Origin: VAZQ01 sp963840535 | Lineage (GTDB): Bacteria > Pseudomonadota > Alphaproteobacteria > Rhizobiales > Xanthobacteraceae | Direction of reading: 5' to 3' | NCBI GenBank assembly: GCA_963840535.1 | Contig: CAWIZJ010000060.1 | Coordinates: 186,001 to 250,000, forward strand | Length of the DNA: 64,000 nucleotides | In this document: one piece after another, positions 1 to 7,411 of the stretch | How positions within the stretch are numbered: position 1 is the first letter of the stretch | Layout: each line of letters opens with the position of its first letter | Notes under the pieces: model-generated | What the model was told of the DNA's origin: nothing | Database searches by the model: none | What the model saw: the letters and a program-made list of their open reading frames with translations, nothing else | Program-made: the position numbers and the translations under genes

Positions 1-1
1 G

Positions 2-58
2 CGCGACGCCAGCGTCGAGGGCGCGCCGACCAACGCGCCGCGCCGCAATCTGCGCTAA
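2..58 (+). CDS. C-terminal end of an upstream gene (partial)
   Basis: An open frame enters from the left edge and ends at TAA (56-58). It encodes about 18 residues, ending ...NAPRRNLR. The next gene starts 31 bases later on the same strand, so this is probably the tail of a preceding co-oriented gene. Nothing in so short a piece identifies a family. Confidence 0.35.
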   Translation, partial: RDASVEGAPTNAPRRNLR

Positions 59-89
59 CCTGTCGGCGGACACCTCGGTCCGGGATTTC

Positions 90-1313
90 ATGCCAGACGT
101 CACCTCCCGGCGCCTGACCCGCCAGCGCTCGTTCGTGCTGTTCTGGCTGGCGCGCACCTTCACCAACGGCGCCTTCATGATGCAGGGCGTAGCGGTCGGC
201 TGGCAGATCTACGATCTCACCGGCGACCCGCTCGATCTCGGGCTCGTGGGCCTGGTCCAGTTTCTTCCGCTCATTGCGATGTCGGTCGTCGCCGGCCAGG
301 TGCTCGACCGCGTCGACCGCCGCCTCGTCGCCGCCGTCTGCCAGGCCGGCAAGGCGCTCGCGGCGCTGCTCTTTGCCGTCGGCACCGCGCGCGGCTCGCT
401 CTCGCGCGACGCCATGCTCGCGATCCTGTTTCTCTCCGGCAGCGCGCGTGCGTTCGAGATCCCGACCATGCACGCGCTGCTTCCCGGCGTGGTGCCGGCG
501 CCGCTGTTGCCGCGTGCCATCGCCGCCTCCGCCACCGCGCAGCAGACCGCCGTCATCTGCGGGCCTGCGCTCGGCGGCCTCATGTACGCGCTCGGCCCGC
601 AGGTGGTCTACGCCGCCTGCGCGCTCATGTTCGTGGCGGCCGGTGTCCTGGTCGGCCTCCTGCGCACCGCGGCGCGCCGGCAAGAGAAACGGCCGATCAC
701 GCTCGCCACCGTGTTCGCCGGCTTCCGCTACATCCGCGGCAATCCGATCGTGCTCGGCGCCATCTCGCTCGATCTGTTCGCGGTGCTGCTCGGCGGCGTG
801 ACCGCGCTGTTGCCGATCTATGCTCGCGACATCCTGGTGGCGGGACCGTGGGCGCTCGGGCTGTTGCGCTCGGCGCCGGCGGTCGGCGCGCTCGCGACCT
901 CGGTCGTGCTCGCCAACCGCGCCATCGCCGGCCGTGCCGGCACCGTCATGTTCGCGGCGGTCGGGATGTTCGGGCTCGCCAGCATCGTCTTCGCCCTCTC
1001 CACCTCGGTCGCGCTCTCCTGCCTGGCGCTGATGGTGTACGGCGCCTGCGATGCGGTGAGCGTGGTGATCCGCCAGTCGCTCATCCAGCTGCGCACGCCC
1101 AACGAGATGCTCGGCCGCGTAATGGCGGTCAACGCGCTGTGCACCGGCTCCTCCGGCACGCTCGGCGAGTTCCGTGCCGGCGTCGTCGCCGCCTGGCTCG
1201 GCGCCGTCCCCTCCGCGCTGATCGGCGGGCTCGGCACCGTCGTGGTGATGCTGGTATGGATGTGGGCGTTTCCGCAGTTGCGGCGCGTCGACCGGCTGGC
1301 ACCGGATCGGTAG
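90..1313 (+). CDS. MFS transporter, EntS-like (MFS_3) exporter
   Basis: A 407-residue polytopic membrane protein with about 12 hydrophobic segments, probably a proton-driven exporter in the inner membrane. The N-terminal half resembles the MFS_3 / enterobactin-exporter group (FWLARTFTNGAFMMQGVAVGWQIYDLTGDPLDLGLVGL). The loop-2 signature GQVLDRVDRR follows TM2, as is typical of MFS proteins. The length is normal for the family and the ATG start leaves a complete TM1. The TAG stop (1311-1313) is the first three bases of a REP-like element. The substrate cannot be inferred, and no siderophore genes lie nearby. Confidence 0.85.
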   Translation: MPDVTSRRLTRQRSFVLFWLARTFTNGAFMMQGVAVGWQIYDLTGDPLDLGLVGLVQFLPLIAMSVVAGQVLDRVDRRLVAAVCQAGKALAALLFAVGTARGSLSRDAMLAILFLSGSARAFEIPTMHALLPGVVPAPLLPRAIAASATAQQTAVICGPALGGLMYALGPQVVYAACALMFVAAGVLVGLLRTAARRQEKRPITLATVFAGFRYIRGNPIVLGAISLDLFAVLLGGVTALLPIYARDILVAGPWALGLLRSAPAVGALATSVVLANRAIAGRAGTVMFAAVGMFGLASIVFALSTSVALSCLALMVYGACDAVSVVIRQSLIQLRTPNEMLGRVMAVNALCTGSSGTLGEFRAGVVAAWLGAVPSALIGGLGTVVVMLVWMWAFPQLRRVDRLAPDR

Positions 1314-1456
1314 GTTGGGTCGAGCCCTTGCGAGACCCAACGACATGGTGCTCGCGCCGGTCGTTGGGTCTCGCGCCAACGCGCTCGACCCAACCTACGA
1401 CGGTGCATAATCCGTAGTAATCCGTAGGTTGGGTCGAGCCCTTGCGAGACCCGACA
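1310..1456. repeat. REP-like palindromic repeats, cluster A (three copies)
   Basis: Three copies of an imperfect palindrome, each about 32 bp, fill this gap: 1310-1342 (forward), 1362-1399 (reverse) and 1423-1455 (forward). The core is GTAGGTTGGGTCGAGC, a short variable loop, then GCGAGACCCAAC. A flanking CGGTGCATAATCCGTAG stretch recurs beside other copies at 9.0 and 10.0 kb. The alternating orientations make the cluster able to fold into larger hairpins. The same element occurs near 5.4, 8.9 and 10.1 kb. Confidence 0.85.
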
Positions 1457-1472
1457 CTCTCGTGGAGCGGTG

Positions 1473-2081
1473 ATGGACATCGACGCCGACACCGACGCGC
1501 AAGCGATCGTCCCCGGCGATCCGGTCTACCTGTACAAGCCCTCGCTGATGGGCGCGGCGTGGGAGTTCCGCCTGCGCGCGGACGGCCTCGAATGGCGCAT
1601 GGGCCGCCACCACGGACGCGTGCCCTATGCGCGCATCGTGCGCGTGCGGCTGTCGTTCCGGCCGCAGACCATGCAGTCGCGCCGCTTCCTGACCGAGGTG
1701 TGGCCGGCCGACGGTCCCCGGCTCTCGATCGCGTCGGCCTCCTGGCGCAGCGTGCTCGACCAGGCCGTCCAGGACGAGGCCTACGGCGCCTTCGTGCGCG
1801 CGCTGCACGCGCGCCTCGCCGCCGCCGGCAGCGCCGCGTCGTTCGACGCCGGCTCGCCGCCGCTGCTCTATTGGCCGGGGCTCGCCGTGTTCGTCGCCGC
1901 CGCCGCGGCGCTGGCGGCGCTCGCCGTGCATGCACTGGCGACCCGCCAGTGGACGGGCGCCGCCCTGGTCGGCGGCTTCCTCGCATTCCTCCTCTGGCAG
2001 AGCGGCGACTTCTTCCGCCGCAACCGGCCCGCCCGCTACCGGCCGGACGCGCTGCCGCGCCACCTAGTGCCGGGCAGCTGA
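1473..2081 (+). CDS. Conserved hypothetical membrane protein
   Basis: A protein of 202 residues with a soluble N-terminal half of about 125 residues and two C-terminal hydrophobic helices (about residues 130-150 and 157-172). A basic tail (FFRRNRPARYRP) suggests a cytoplasmic C-terminus. The N-terminal half has a PH-like look (WEFRLRADGLEWRMG, VPYARIVRVRLSF), with alternating strands as in bacterial membrane PH/YdbT-type modules. That resemblance is an impression, not a demonstrated homology. ATG 1473 is preferred; the in-frame GTG directly before it is the alternative. REP copies flank it upstream. Confidence 0.65.
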   Translation: MDIDADTDAQAIVPGDPVYLYKPSLMGAAWEFRLRADGLEWRMGRHHGRVPYARIVRVRLSFRPQTMQSRRFLTEVWPADGPRLSIASASWRSVLDQAVQDEAYGAFVRALHARLAAAGSAASFDAGSPPLLYWPGLAVFVAAAAALAALAVHALATRQWTGAALVGGFLAFLLWQSGDFFRRNRPARYRPDALPRHLVPGS

Positions 2082-2203
2082 AGCGGATTCCGCTGGAATC
2101 GAGATCGATCGGCCGTCATGGCCGGCCATCTACGGCTTGCTTGCTACACAAGAGACGTGACGCTGCGAGCGTTGCGGAGCGCGACGGGCGGTGCCTCTGG
2201 GTT

Positions 2204-2227
2204 CCCTCCCCCGCTTGCGGGGGAGGG
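2204..2227. repeat. Perfect GC-rich inverted repeat downstream of the membrane protein gene
   Basis: A perfect 11-bp stem (CCCTCCCCCGC / GCGGGGGAGGG) closed by TT, followed by a G-rich tail (TCAGGGTGGGGGG). It belongs to the dispersed 'CTCCCGCTTGCGGGAG' type of extragenic palindrome common in proteobacteria. It lies between convergent genes and may help transcript ends, but there is no T-tract. Confidence 0.6.
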
Positions 2228-2246
2228 TCAGGGTGGGGGGCGCCGG

Positions 2247-2594
2247 TCAGGTGTCGGCCGCACCGCCGGCGCCGCGCGCCGCTTCCACCTCGGCGCGGTT
2301 GACCAGCACGATGTGCTGCTCGTGCGCCGGCCGCGCGTCCGGCGGAACGTCGAGGCCGAGCCGCCGCAGCGCGTAGAACAGCAGCGCGCGCCGCACCTTG
2401 ATCGTGGCGGCGCCGCCGCGGATGCCGTAGTCGACGGCGATCGCGCGCGCCTGCGCCGGCGTGAGCGCGGGATGCGGCGCGATGACGAGCGCGAGGAACG
2501 CGTGCCAGTCGGCGTCCTGGCGCGGCGCGGCACGCCGAGATCGGCGAGGCGCGGCGATGTCAGACTTCCGCGGCGAAAATTGCCGCGGCCTCAT
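2247..2594 (-). CDS. Hypothetical protein
   Basis: A 115-residue open frame whose residues from about 30 onward look like a real folded protein (DWHAFLALVIAPHPALTP, then a run of alternating helices with RRALLFYALRRLGLDVP). The first 25 residues are basic and low in complexity, so the true start may lie further in. No catalytic motif is visible and I do not recognise the family. It lies 45 bases downstream of hicB on the same strand and could be co-transcribed with it. Confidence 0.45.
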   Translation of the reverse strand: MRPRQFSPRKSDIAAPRRSRRAAPRQDADWHAFLALVIAPHPALTPAQARAIAVDYGIRGGAATIKVRRALLFYALRRLGLDVPPDARPAHEQHIVLVNRAEVEAARGAGGAADT

Positions 2595-2639
2595 TGAAGC
2601 CTGTGGGCTCGAGCATGGGCGCGCCTTCTGTGGCCCGCG

Positions 2640-3143
2640 CTAGCCGCGCAGGCGCTCGAGATCCATGGGTCTGGCACGCTCCCAGAATGCGTCGGTGAGC
2701 GGCGGGTTGTCGGGGTCGGCCGCGGCCGCCGCCGTGATCTTCTCCCGTGCTGCACTGGCGATGAACGCCGAGCGGGTCAGCCCGCGCGCCTCGGTGGCCT
2801 CGTCGATCGCTTGCAACAGGCCGGCATCGAGCGAGATGTTCGCCCTGGCGGGACGGCCGGCGTCGAAGATCACCGGCACGATCACCATGATCGCTCCTTC
2901 CTCCAGCGCCGCCGCCGTGTCGGCATCCTTGCGCAGCACCTCGGCCGGGCGCGGACGCGGCAGGCGTCCATTGTTGGTTTCGCGGACTGCCTCGCCCCAC
3001 TCGCGCGCGACCTTCGTAGCGTTGGCGATCGCCTCGTCCTGCGTGCGCCCCATGGCGGTGCAGCCGGGAAGATCCGGGAATACCACGCCGTAGGCGCCGG
3101 GCTTGTCGTCCAGCAGCGCGATGAAACGTGTCGTGTTGCTCAT
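2640..3143 (-). CDS. hicB: HicB-family antitoxin with C-terminal RHH domain
   Basis: A 167-residue protein. Residues about 5-60 form the HicB fold (YGVVFPDLPGCTAMGRTQDEA, then an amphipathic helix ending in AREWGEAV). Residues about 100-140 form a ribbon-helix-helix DNA-binding segment (RANISLDAGLLQAID, GLTRSAFIASAAREKI). Antitoxins of this type neutralise the HicA mRNA interferase and autoregulate the operon. Here only a C-terminal remnant of hicA lies directly upstream, with its TGA one base pair short of a normal hicA-hicB junction. The antitoxin therefore appears orphaned. Confidence 0.85.
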   Translation of the reverse strand: MSNTTRFIALLDDKPGAYGVVFPDLPGCTAMGRTQDEAIANATKVAREWGEAVRETNNGRLPRPRPAEVLRKDADTAAALEEGAIMVIVPVIFDAGRPARANISLDAGLLQAIDEATEARGLTRSAFIASAAREKITAAAAADPDNPPLTDAFWERARPMDLERLRG

Positions 3144-3146
3144 GGC

Positions 3147-3260
3147 TCAATCTTTCCAGTTGGCGTCCCTGGCGATCTTGCGGGCGACGCCGGGCGAGAG
3201 CTCGCGGTGCCGCGGCAGTGCAATGGCGCGGTCCGCGCCGTCCGCGCCCGCTCCCGCGCC
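3147..3260 (-). pseudogene. hicA toxin remnant (C-terminal part only)
   Basis: On the minus strand, directly before hicB, an open frame ends in ALPRHRELSPGVARKIARD followed by ANWKD and TGA. The HRELSPGVARKI segment matches the conserved C-terminus of HicA toxins (P-x-H-x-E-L-x-x-G-T-x-x-x-I). The N-terminal double-stranded RNA-binding-like fold with its catalytic Gly-x-His is missing. Upstream the frame turns into Gly/Ala repeats (GQGAGAGADGAD) that look like random GC-rich DNA. It is therefore a 5'-truncated toxin gene. The left boundary given is approximate. Confidence 0.6.
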
Positions 3261-3296
3261 TTGACCATGGAGCCCGCGTCGAGTCATATTACTTAT

Positions 3297-3530
3297 ATGG
3301 CACTCTCGAGGAGAAAGAAGGCGACCACGATCGCGCTCGACCTGGAGGCCGATCGGCTGCTCACGCGCGCGGCGCGGGAGCGCGGGGTGTCGCGTTCGGA
3401 ATTCATCCGCCGGCAGCTCGCGCCCGTGCTCGAGCAGTACCGTCGCCATCCCAGGCCGAGAAGTGCGGGAATCGTTCGCTCGCTGTCCGAGCGCGGCGAC
3501 GAGAGCGAGTTGTTCGGTGGCCGTCGCTAG
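3297..3530 (+). CDS. Ribbon-helix-helix antitoxin, VapB-like
   Basis: A 77-residue protein beginning MALSRRKKATTIALDLEADR. An RHH/CopG DNA-binding fold occupies residues about 8-48 (TTIALDLEADRLLTRAARERG, then SRSEFIRRQL). The charged C-terminal tail would wrap the toxin. Its stop lies 14 bases inside the following PIN-domain gene, the usual coupled antitoxin-toxin arrangement. RHH antitoxins normally repress their own promoter, which would lie in the 36-base gap to the divergent hicA remnant. Confidence 0.75.
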   Translation: MALSRRKKATTIALDLEADRLLTRAARERGVSRSEFIRRQLAPVLEQYRRHPRPRSAGIVRSLSERGDESELFGGRR

Positions 3531-3963
3531 CACGGCTGCGTTGATCTGCGATACCGGCGCGCTGCTGGACTACATTGCCAGCGCTGCGCCCGACCACCGG
3601 CCCTTTCGATCCGCCATCGACCGCGCGCGCGCACGCTATGTTCCAGGCCTGGTGCTGGCGGAGGTCGACTACTTCCTTCGCGACCGGCGACCGGCGATGA
3701 GCGCGTTCATGCACGATCTCGCGCACGGCGCGTTCACATACGCCCCGCCCACGCTCGGGCAGCTCGTGCGAGCCATGGAGATCGACCGGCATTACGGGGA
3801 TCTCGGGCTCGGCCTGGTCGATGCCTCCATCGTGGTGCTGGCCGAAGATCTGAGCATCCGCCGGCTCGCGACGCGAGATGTCCGACACTTCGCGTCGGTG
3901 CGGCTGCGCGACGGCAGCGCATTCGAGCTGGTCGTTCGCCCGACCGATCCGGACGAGTCCTAG
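3517..3963 (+). CDS. PIN-domain ribonuclease toxin, VapC-like
   Basis: A 148-residue PIN domain with the full set of acidic metal-binding residues visible: D12 (ICDTGALLDYI), E49 (LAEVDYF), D102 (LVDASIVVLAE) and D121 (LATRDVRHF). VapC toxins cleave tRNA or rRNA. GTG 3517 is chosen because it gives the normal N-terminus and overlaps the antitoxin stop by 14 bases; in-frame starts further upstream lie deep inside the antitoxin. Intact catalytic residues plus a linked antitoxin suggest a working module. Confidence 0.85.
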   Translation: MAVASTAALICDTGALLDYIASAAPDHRPFRSAIDRARARYVPGLVLAEVDYFLRDRRPAMSAFMHDLAHGAFTYAPPTLGQLVRAMEIDRHYGDLGLGLVDASIVVLAEDLSIRRLATRDVRHFASVRLRDGSAFELVVRPTDPDES

Positions 3964-4020
3964 CCGCTCGCGGTCGCTGGCCGCCGTCGGCCGGCTCGCC
4001 GCCCGACCGTCTTCCGATCC

Positions 4021-5097
4021 TCACGGCACCACCGCGAAGAACAGGAACACCGCGAAGATCACGAGGTGCACGATGCCTTGGAGCACGGTGGTGCGGCCGG
4101 TGCCGAGCGTGATCACGCCGACCAGCAGGGTGAGCGCCAGCAGCACCTGGTCCTTGTCGCCGAGCCCGAGCTCGAGCGGCCGGCCGAGCACGATCGAGAC
4201 CACCGCGACCGCCGGGATGGTCAGGCCGATGCTGGCGAGCGCCGATCCGAGCGCCAGGTTGAGGCTGGTCTGCAGCCGGTTGGCGCGCGCCGCCCGCAGC
4301 GCCGCCAGGCATTCGGGCAGCAGCACCAGCGTCGCGATGACGATCCCCACCACCGCCTTTGGCACGTCGAGGCGGGCGAGCGCGGCCTCCACCGTCGGGG
4401 TGAGCGCCTTGGCGAGGCCCACCACCGCGACCAGGGCGGCGACCAGCAGGGCGGCGCTGACGAGGGCGGTCCGGTTGGAGGGCGGCGGCGCGTGCGCGTC
4501 GGCGTCGCCGCCGTCCGCGGCCAGGAAATAGTCGCGGTGCCGCACCGTCTGGACGAACACGAACGAGCCGTAGAGCACCAGCGAGACGATGCCGGCGAAC
4601 ACGAGCTGCGAGGTGCTGAACTGCGGCCCGGGCACCGTGGTGGCGACGTTGGGCAGCACCAGGGTCAGCGTGGTGAGCGCGGCCAGCACCGCCAGTGCCG
4701 CGCTGGCGCCGTGCACCTGGAAGCCCTGCTCGTGATGGCGCGCGCCGCCCCACAGCAGGCACAGCCCGACGATGCCGTTGCACACGATCATGACGGCGGC
4801 GAACACGGTGTCGCGCGCGAGCCCCGCCTTGGCCTCGGGCGCCGAGAGCATGACGGAGACGATCAGCGCCACCTCGATGACGGTGACGGCGACGGCCAGC
4901 ACCAGCGTGCCGAACGGCTCGCCGGTGCGGTGCGCCACCACCTCGGCGTGGTGCACGGCCGCGAACACGGTGGCGATCAGGGCGGCGGCGGCAGCGGCGT
5001 CGAACAGGCCGCCGCCCGCGAAGGGCGCCAGCGCCAGCATCGCCCACGCCGCCACGGGGGAGGCCCATGCCCACCAGGGTGTGCGCGCCGCCGCCAT
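4021..5097 (-). CDS. chaA: Calcium/proton antiporter, ChaA type (CaCA family)
   Basis: A 358-residue inner-membrane protein with about 11 hydrophobic segments. Both conserved alpha-repeats of the Ca2+:cation antiporter family are present: GEPFGTLVLAVAVTVIEVAL in the first half and LPECLAALRAARANR followed by LNLALGSALASIGLTIP in the second. Each carries the acidic residue that binds the cation. ChaA exchanges Na+/K+/Ca2+ for protons and helps in alkaline or salt stress. A His/Asp-rich loop (residues about 198-207, DGGDADAHAPPP) joins the two halves. The gene stands alone, convergent with vapC. Confidence 0.9.
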   Translation of the reverse strand: MAAARTPWWAWASPVAAWAMLALAPFAGGGLFDAAAAAALIATVFAAVHHAEVVAHRTGEPFGTLVLAVAVTVIEVALIVSVMLSAPEAKAGLARDTVFAAVMIVCNGIVGLCLLWGGARHHEQGFQVHGASAALAVLAALTTLTLVLPNVATTVPGPQFSTSQLVFAGIVSLVLYGSFVFVQTVRHRDYFLAADGGDADAHAPPPSNRTALVSAALLVAALVAVVGLAKALTPTVEAALARLDVPKAVVGIVIATLVLLPECLAALRAARANRLQTSLNLALGSALASIGLTIPAVAVVSIVLGRPLELGLGDKDQVLLALTLLVGVITLGTGRTTVLQGIVHLVIFAVFLFFAVVP

Positions 5098-5196
5098 GCC
5101 GATGATCCCTCGATTTGCGGAAAAGAGCGTTTCCGATCAGGTCGACTCGGTCTCTCCCCCGTCATGCGCGCACTCCCTGCGCGCATCCACATCGCA

Positions 5197-5332
5197 CGTG
5201 TCCCGGGCGCAGCGCAGCACGAAGTGGTGCGCTGCAGAACCGGGACCGGTACAAACTCCGCCGCTGGAACGGTCCCGGCTCAGCGCTGCAGCGCTCCGCA
5301 AGAGCTTCGCGCTGCACCGCAGCCGGGACACG
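5197..5332. repeat. Long palindromic repeat of about 136 bp bounded by CGTGTCCCGG/CCGGGACACG
   Basis: The outer ends are perfect inverted repeats (CGTGTCCCGG at 5197-5206 and CCGGGACACG at 5323-5332). Inner arms also pair: GAACCGGGACC near 5246 with GGTCCCGGCTC near 5271, and CACGAAGTGGTGCGCTGCA with the run near 5308. It resembles the large extragenic palindromes seen many times in Bradyrhizobium and Rhodopseudomonas genomes. That statement is from memory, not a search. No coding potential. Confidence 0.6.
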
Positions 5333-5390
5333 ACCGTTAGAGACAGCACATTAGCACGCGCGGTGCGAAGTCCGCGACCTTCGCAAAGTG

Positions 5391-5509
5391 TTGGGTCTCG
5401 CTACGCTCGACCCAACCTACGGCCCTACGGCCCATGCACGTCGACCCGTGCGCCGTGGTGGCGCCATGGGCGGGTAGGTGGGTCGAGCGCGCTTGCGCGA
5501 GACCCAACA
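5391..5509. repeat. REP-like palindromic repeats, cluster B (two copies)
   Basis: One copy in reverse orientation at 5391-5421 (TTGGGTCTCGCTACGCTCGA, then CCCAACCTACG) and one forward at 5475-5509 (TAGGTGGGTCGAGCGCGCTT, then GCGCGAGACCCAACA). They are the same element as cluster A and form a head-to-head pair about 55 bases apart. Confidence 0.8.
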
Positions 5510-6135
5510 ACGTCAAGTCACCGTCGACTCGACCCGGCACCGGACTCGAGCAATTCAACACGATGTGCAGATTTATATTGACTACATATCGCGATGGCCT
5601 AGGAGATCGTTGCCGCGCTCATCGAGGGGCGCCATCCGGAGGCGATCCCGCCGGCGGAGCGCGGCGACGGCCGAGGTGGAGCGCCGCACGGCGAGCGCAC
5701 CGATCAGAAGGTGCGCGGTCGCGCCGTCGACATCGCGACAAGGAAGGATTGCGCCGGTCGGCGCTCCGCCGCCCCTTGCATCGGGTCGGAGGAAGGACAC
5801 GGTCGACACCCGGGTGCCGGGCTCCGCGGGAACGAGGAATGCTGCCCCGGAGCGCGGGCAGCGGGCTGTCTGACATCGTGAGACGCAAACGCGCGAGCGC
5901 GGCTCCGGAGCGCCATCCCGTTCACCGTTATTTTGCGGGCGCCGAGTCGCGTCGGCCAAACGAACCCAACGCGCGTTGCGGGACGCTGCCGGTTCGAGTC
6001 GTGTCGGCCAAACGAACCCAACGGGAGCGGGCGCCCCGCTGAAAATGCAGCGAAAATGCAGCGTGGCGGCTCATTGCCGTGGCAGGATTCCCGGGCACCG
6101 TTGCGCGACCCTGCGTGCCGCAAGGCGGTGCCGTT
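5510..6135. other. Non-coding stretch with short direct repeats
   Basis: No convincing gene is present here. Two 28-bp direct repeats with a single mismatch lie at 5944-5971 and 5996-6023 (core GTCGGCCAAACGAACCCAAC). An 11-bp tandem pair GAAAATGCAGC lies at 6041-6062. The open frames crossing 5580-5960 have no recognisable domain and look like GC-rich chance frames. Together with the 5.2-5.5 kb palindromes this is a gap of about 1 kb made mostly of repeats. Confidence 0.5.
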
Positions 6136-6567
6136 TCAGTTGCGCACCACCAGCACCGAGCAGCGGGCGTAGCGCACCACGTGGCCGGCATTGGAGCCGA
6201 GGAAATAGGTGCGCACGGCATGCCGCTGCGGCCGGTGCGAGCTCATCACGATCAGGTCGGCGTCGATGCTGCCCGCCTCCTCGAGGATCTCCTGGTAGAT
6301 GCCGCCCTGGCGCACCGTCGCCGACACCCGCGTGCGGTCGAGACCGGTCTCCCCGACGATGATGGAGAGCGCATCCTCGGCGGTCTTGCGCTGCTGCAGC
6401 TCGAAATCGGGCGGCACGTACTCGGCCAGCATCACCGGCGTGAGCGGCAGCACGTTGACGAGCCGGATCGTGCCCTGCGACTGCGCCATCATCAGCGCGG
6501 CGGTGACCGCCGGCTTGGCGAGATCGGGATCGGCGAGATCGATCGGAACCAGGATCCTCCTGTACAT
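6136..6567 (-). CDS. Universal stress protein, UspA family
   Basis: A 143-residue single Usp domain. The N-terminus MYRRILVPIDLADPD carries the beta-1 strand with the nucleotide-contacting Asp. DLIVMSSHRPQR precedes the C-terminal phosphate-binding loop GSNAGHVVRYARCSVLVV, which matches the G-(S/T)-x-(A)-x-x-V-x-x-A-x-C-x-V-L-V-V pattern of ATP-binding Usps. These cytoplasmic proteins act in stress and energy-starvation responses. It is followed on the same strand by sixA, with sixA upstream by 45 bases, so the two may be co-transcribed. Confidence 0.9.
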   Translation of the reverse strand: MYRRILVPIDLADPDLAKPAVTAALMMAQSQGTIRLVNVLPLTPVMLAEYVPPDFELQQRKTAEDALSIIVGETGLDRTRVSATVRQGGIYQEILEEAGSIDADLIVMSSHRPQRHAVRTYFLGSNAGHVVRYARCSVLVVRN

Positions 6568-6612
6568 GGCAGCGTCCCTTCTGCGTGCCGGCTCGCAGGG
6601 AGCCGGGCGTGC

Positions 6613-7140
6613 TCATGCCCGGTCGGCCTGCGCCAGCGAGCGCGGGGTCACGAAGCGCTCCAGGCGTCCGCCGCGGGGATGCAGCTTGCGCCAGTCCTTG
6701 CCGGCGAAATCGATCACCGCCAGGCCGCTGGTGGGAAGCCCCTCGGCGAGCCGCTCGCGCTCCTCGACGTCGCCCGATGCGATCAGCAGCCGCGCGCTGT
6801 CGTGCAGGCCGGGGTTGTGCCCGATCACCATGAGCGCGCGGACCGCGGGCGCGGTCTCCTTCGCCACGGCGATGATCGCATCCGCCCCGGCATTGTAGAG
6901 GCGATCGTCGTAGCGCGCGCCCGGCGGGCGCGACAGCGCCGCGCACAGGCGGTCCCAGGTCTCGCGGGTGCGCTGCGCGGTCGAAATGACGACCAGGTCG
7001 GGGAGGAGCCGGTGGCGCTCGAGATAGGCGCCGATCGCCGCCGCATCGTCGCGCCCGCGCGCATTGAGCCGGCGCTCGCGGTCGCCGGCGCCGGGCTCGG
7101 CCTTCTCGGACTTGGCATGTCGCAGCAGGATCAGGCGCAT
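6613..7140 (-). CDS. sixA: Histidine phosphatase family protein, SixA-like
   Basis: A 175-residue protein of the phosphoglycerate-mutase-like (histidine phosphatase) superfamily. The catalytic RHG-type motif is LLRHAKSEK near residue 6. The second conserved histidine is in VIGHNPGLHD, and STAQRTRETWD supplies the phosphate-pocket Arg. SixA-type enzymes remove phosphate from phosphohistidine on signalling proteins. ATG 7140 is chosen because MRLILLRHAKS is the family's standard N-terminus; a longer in-frame extension upstream is low in complexity. Confidence 0.88.
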   Translation of the reverse strand: MRLILLRHAKSEKAEPGAGDRERRLNARGRDDAAAIGAYLERHRLLPDLVVISTAQRTRETWDRLCAALSRPPGARYDDRLYNAGADAIIAVAKETAPAVRALMVIGHNPGLHDSARLLIASGDVEERERLAEGLPTSGLAVIDFAGKDWRKLHPRGGRLERFVTPRSLAQADRA

Positions 7141-7411
7141 GGCTGGCGGCAATCGGGCGGTCGCAAGCCGGTCTCGCCGACCGGCGGCCGGCAACTCCCC
7201 GTCCGGCGCCGCGATGCCGACCTGCGAGACCGCATGCTAGCAGCACGAAACGGGAATCATAGTCCGAAAGGATGCCGCGGGGATGCCGCGGCCGCGACCG
7301 ATGACCGCCCCGCGCCGTGCGCTGCCGTGCGTTGCCGCCGTCCGTTGCCGGGCGGTCGATGTCTGATTACTGATGGCGGGCGATCGATCCCCGATACCGA
7401 CAGGATGAACC

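Noticed and set aside
3734..5074. A 446-residue minus-strand frame overlapping chaA.
   Set aside because: Arg/Gly/Ala-rich translation in another frame of the antiporter gene, with no hydrophobic pattern.
5582..5959. Possible gene in the 5.5-6.1 kb gap.
   Set aside because: No motif, no ribosome-binding site and low-complexity Arg-rich sequence; the area is repeat-rich.
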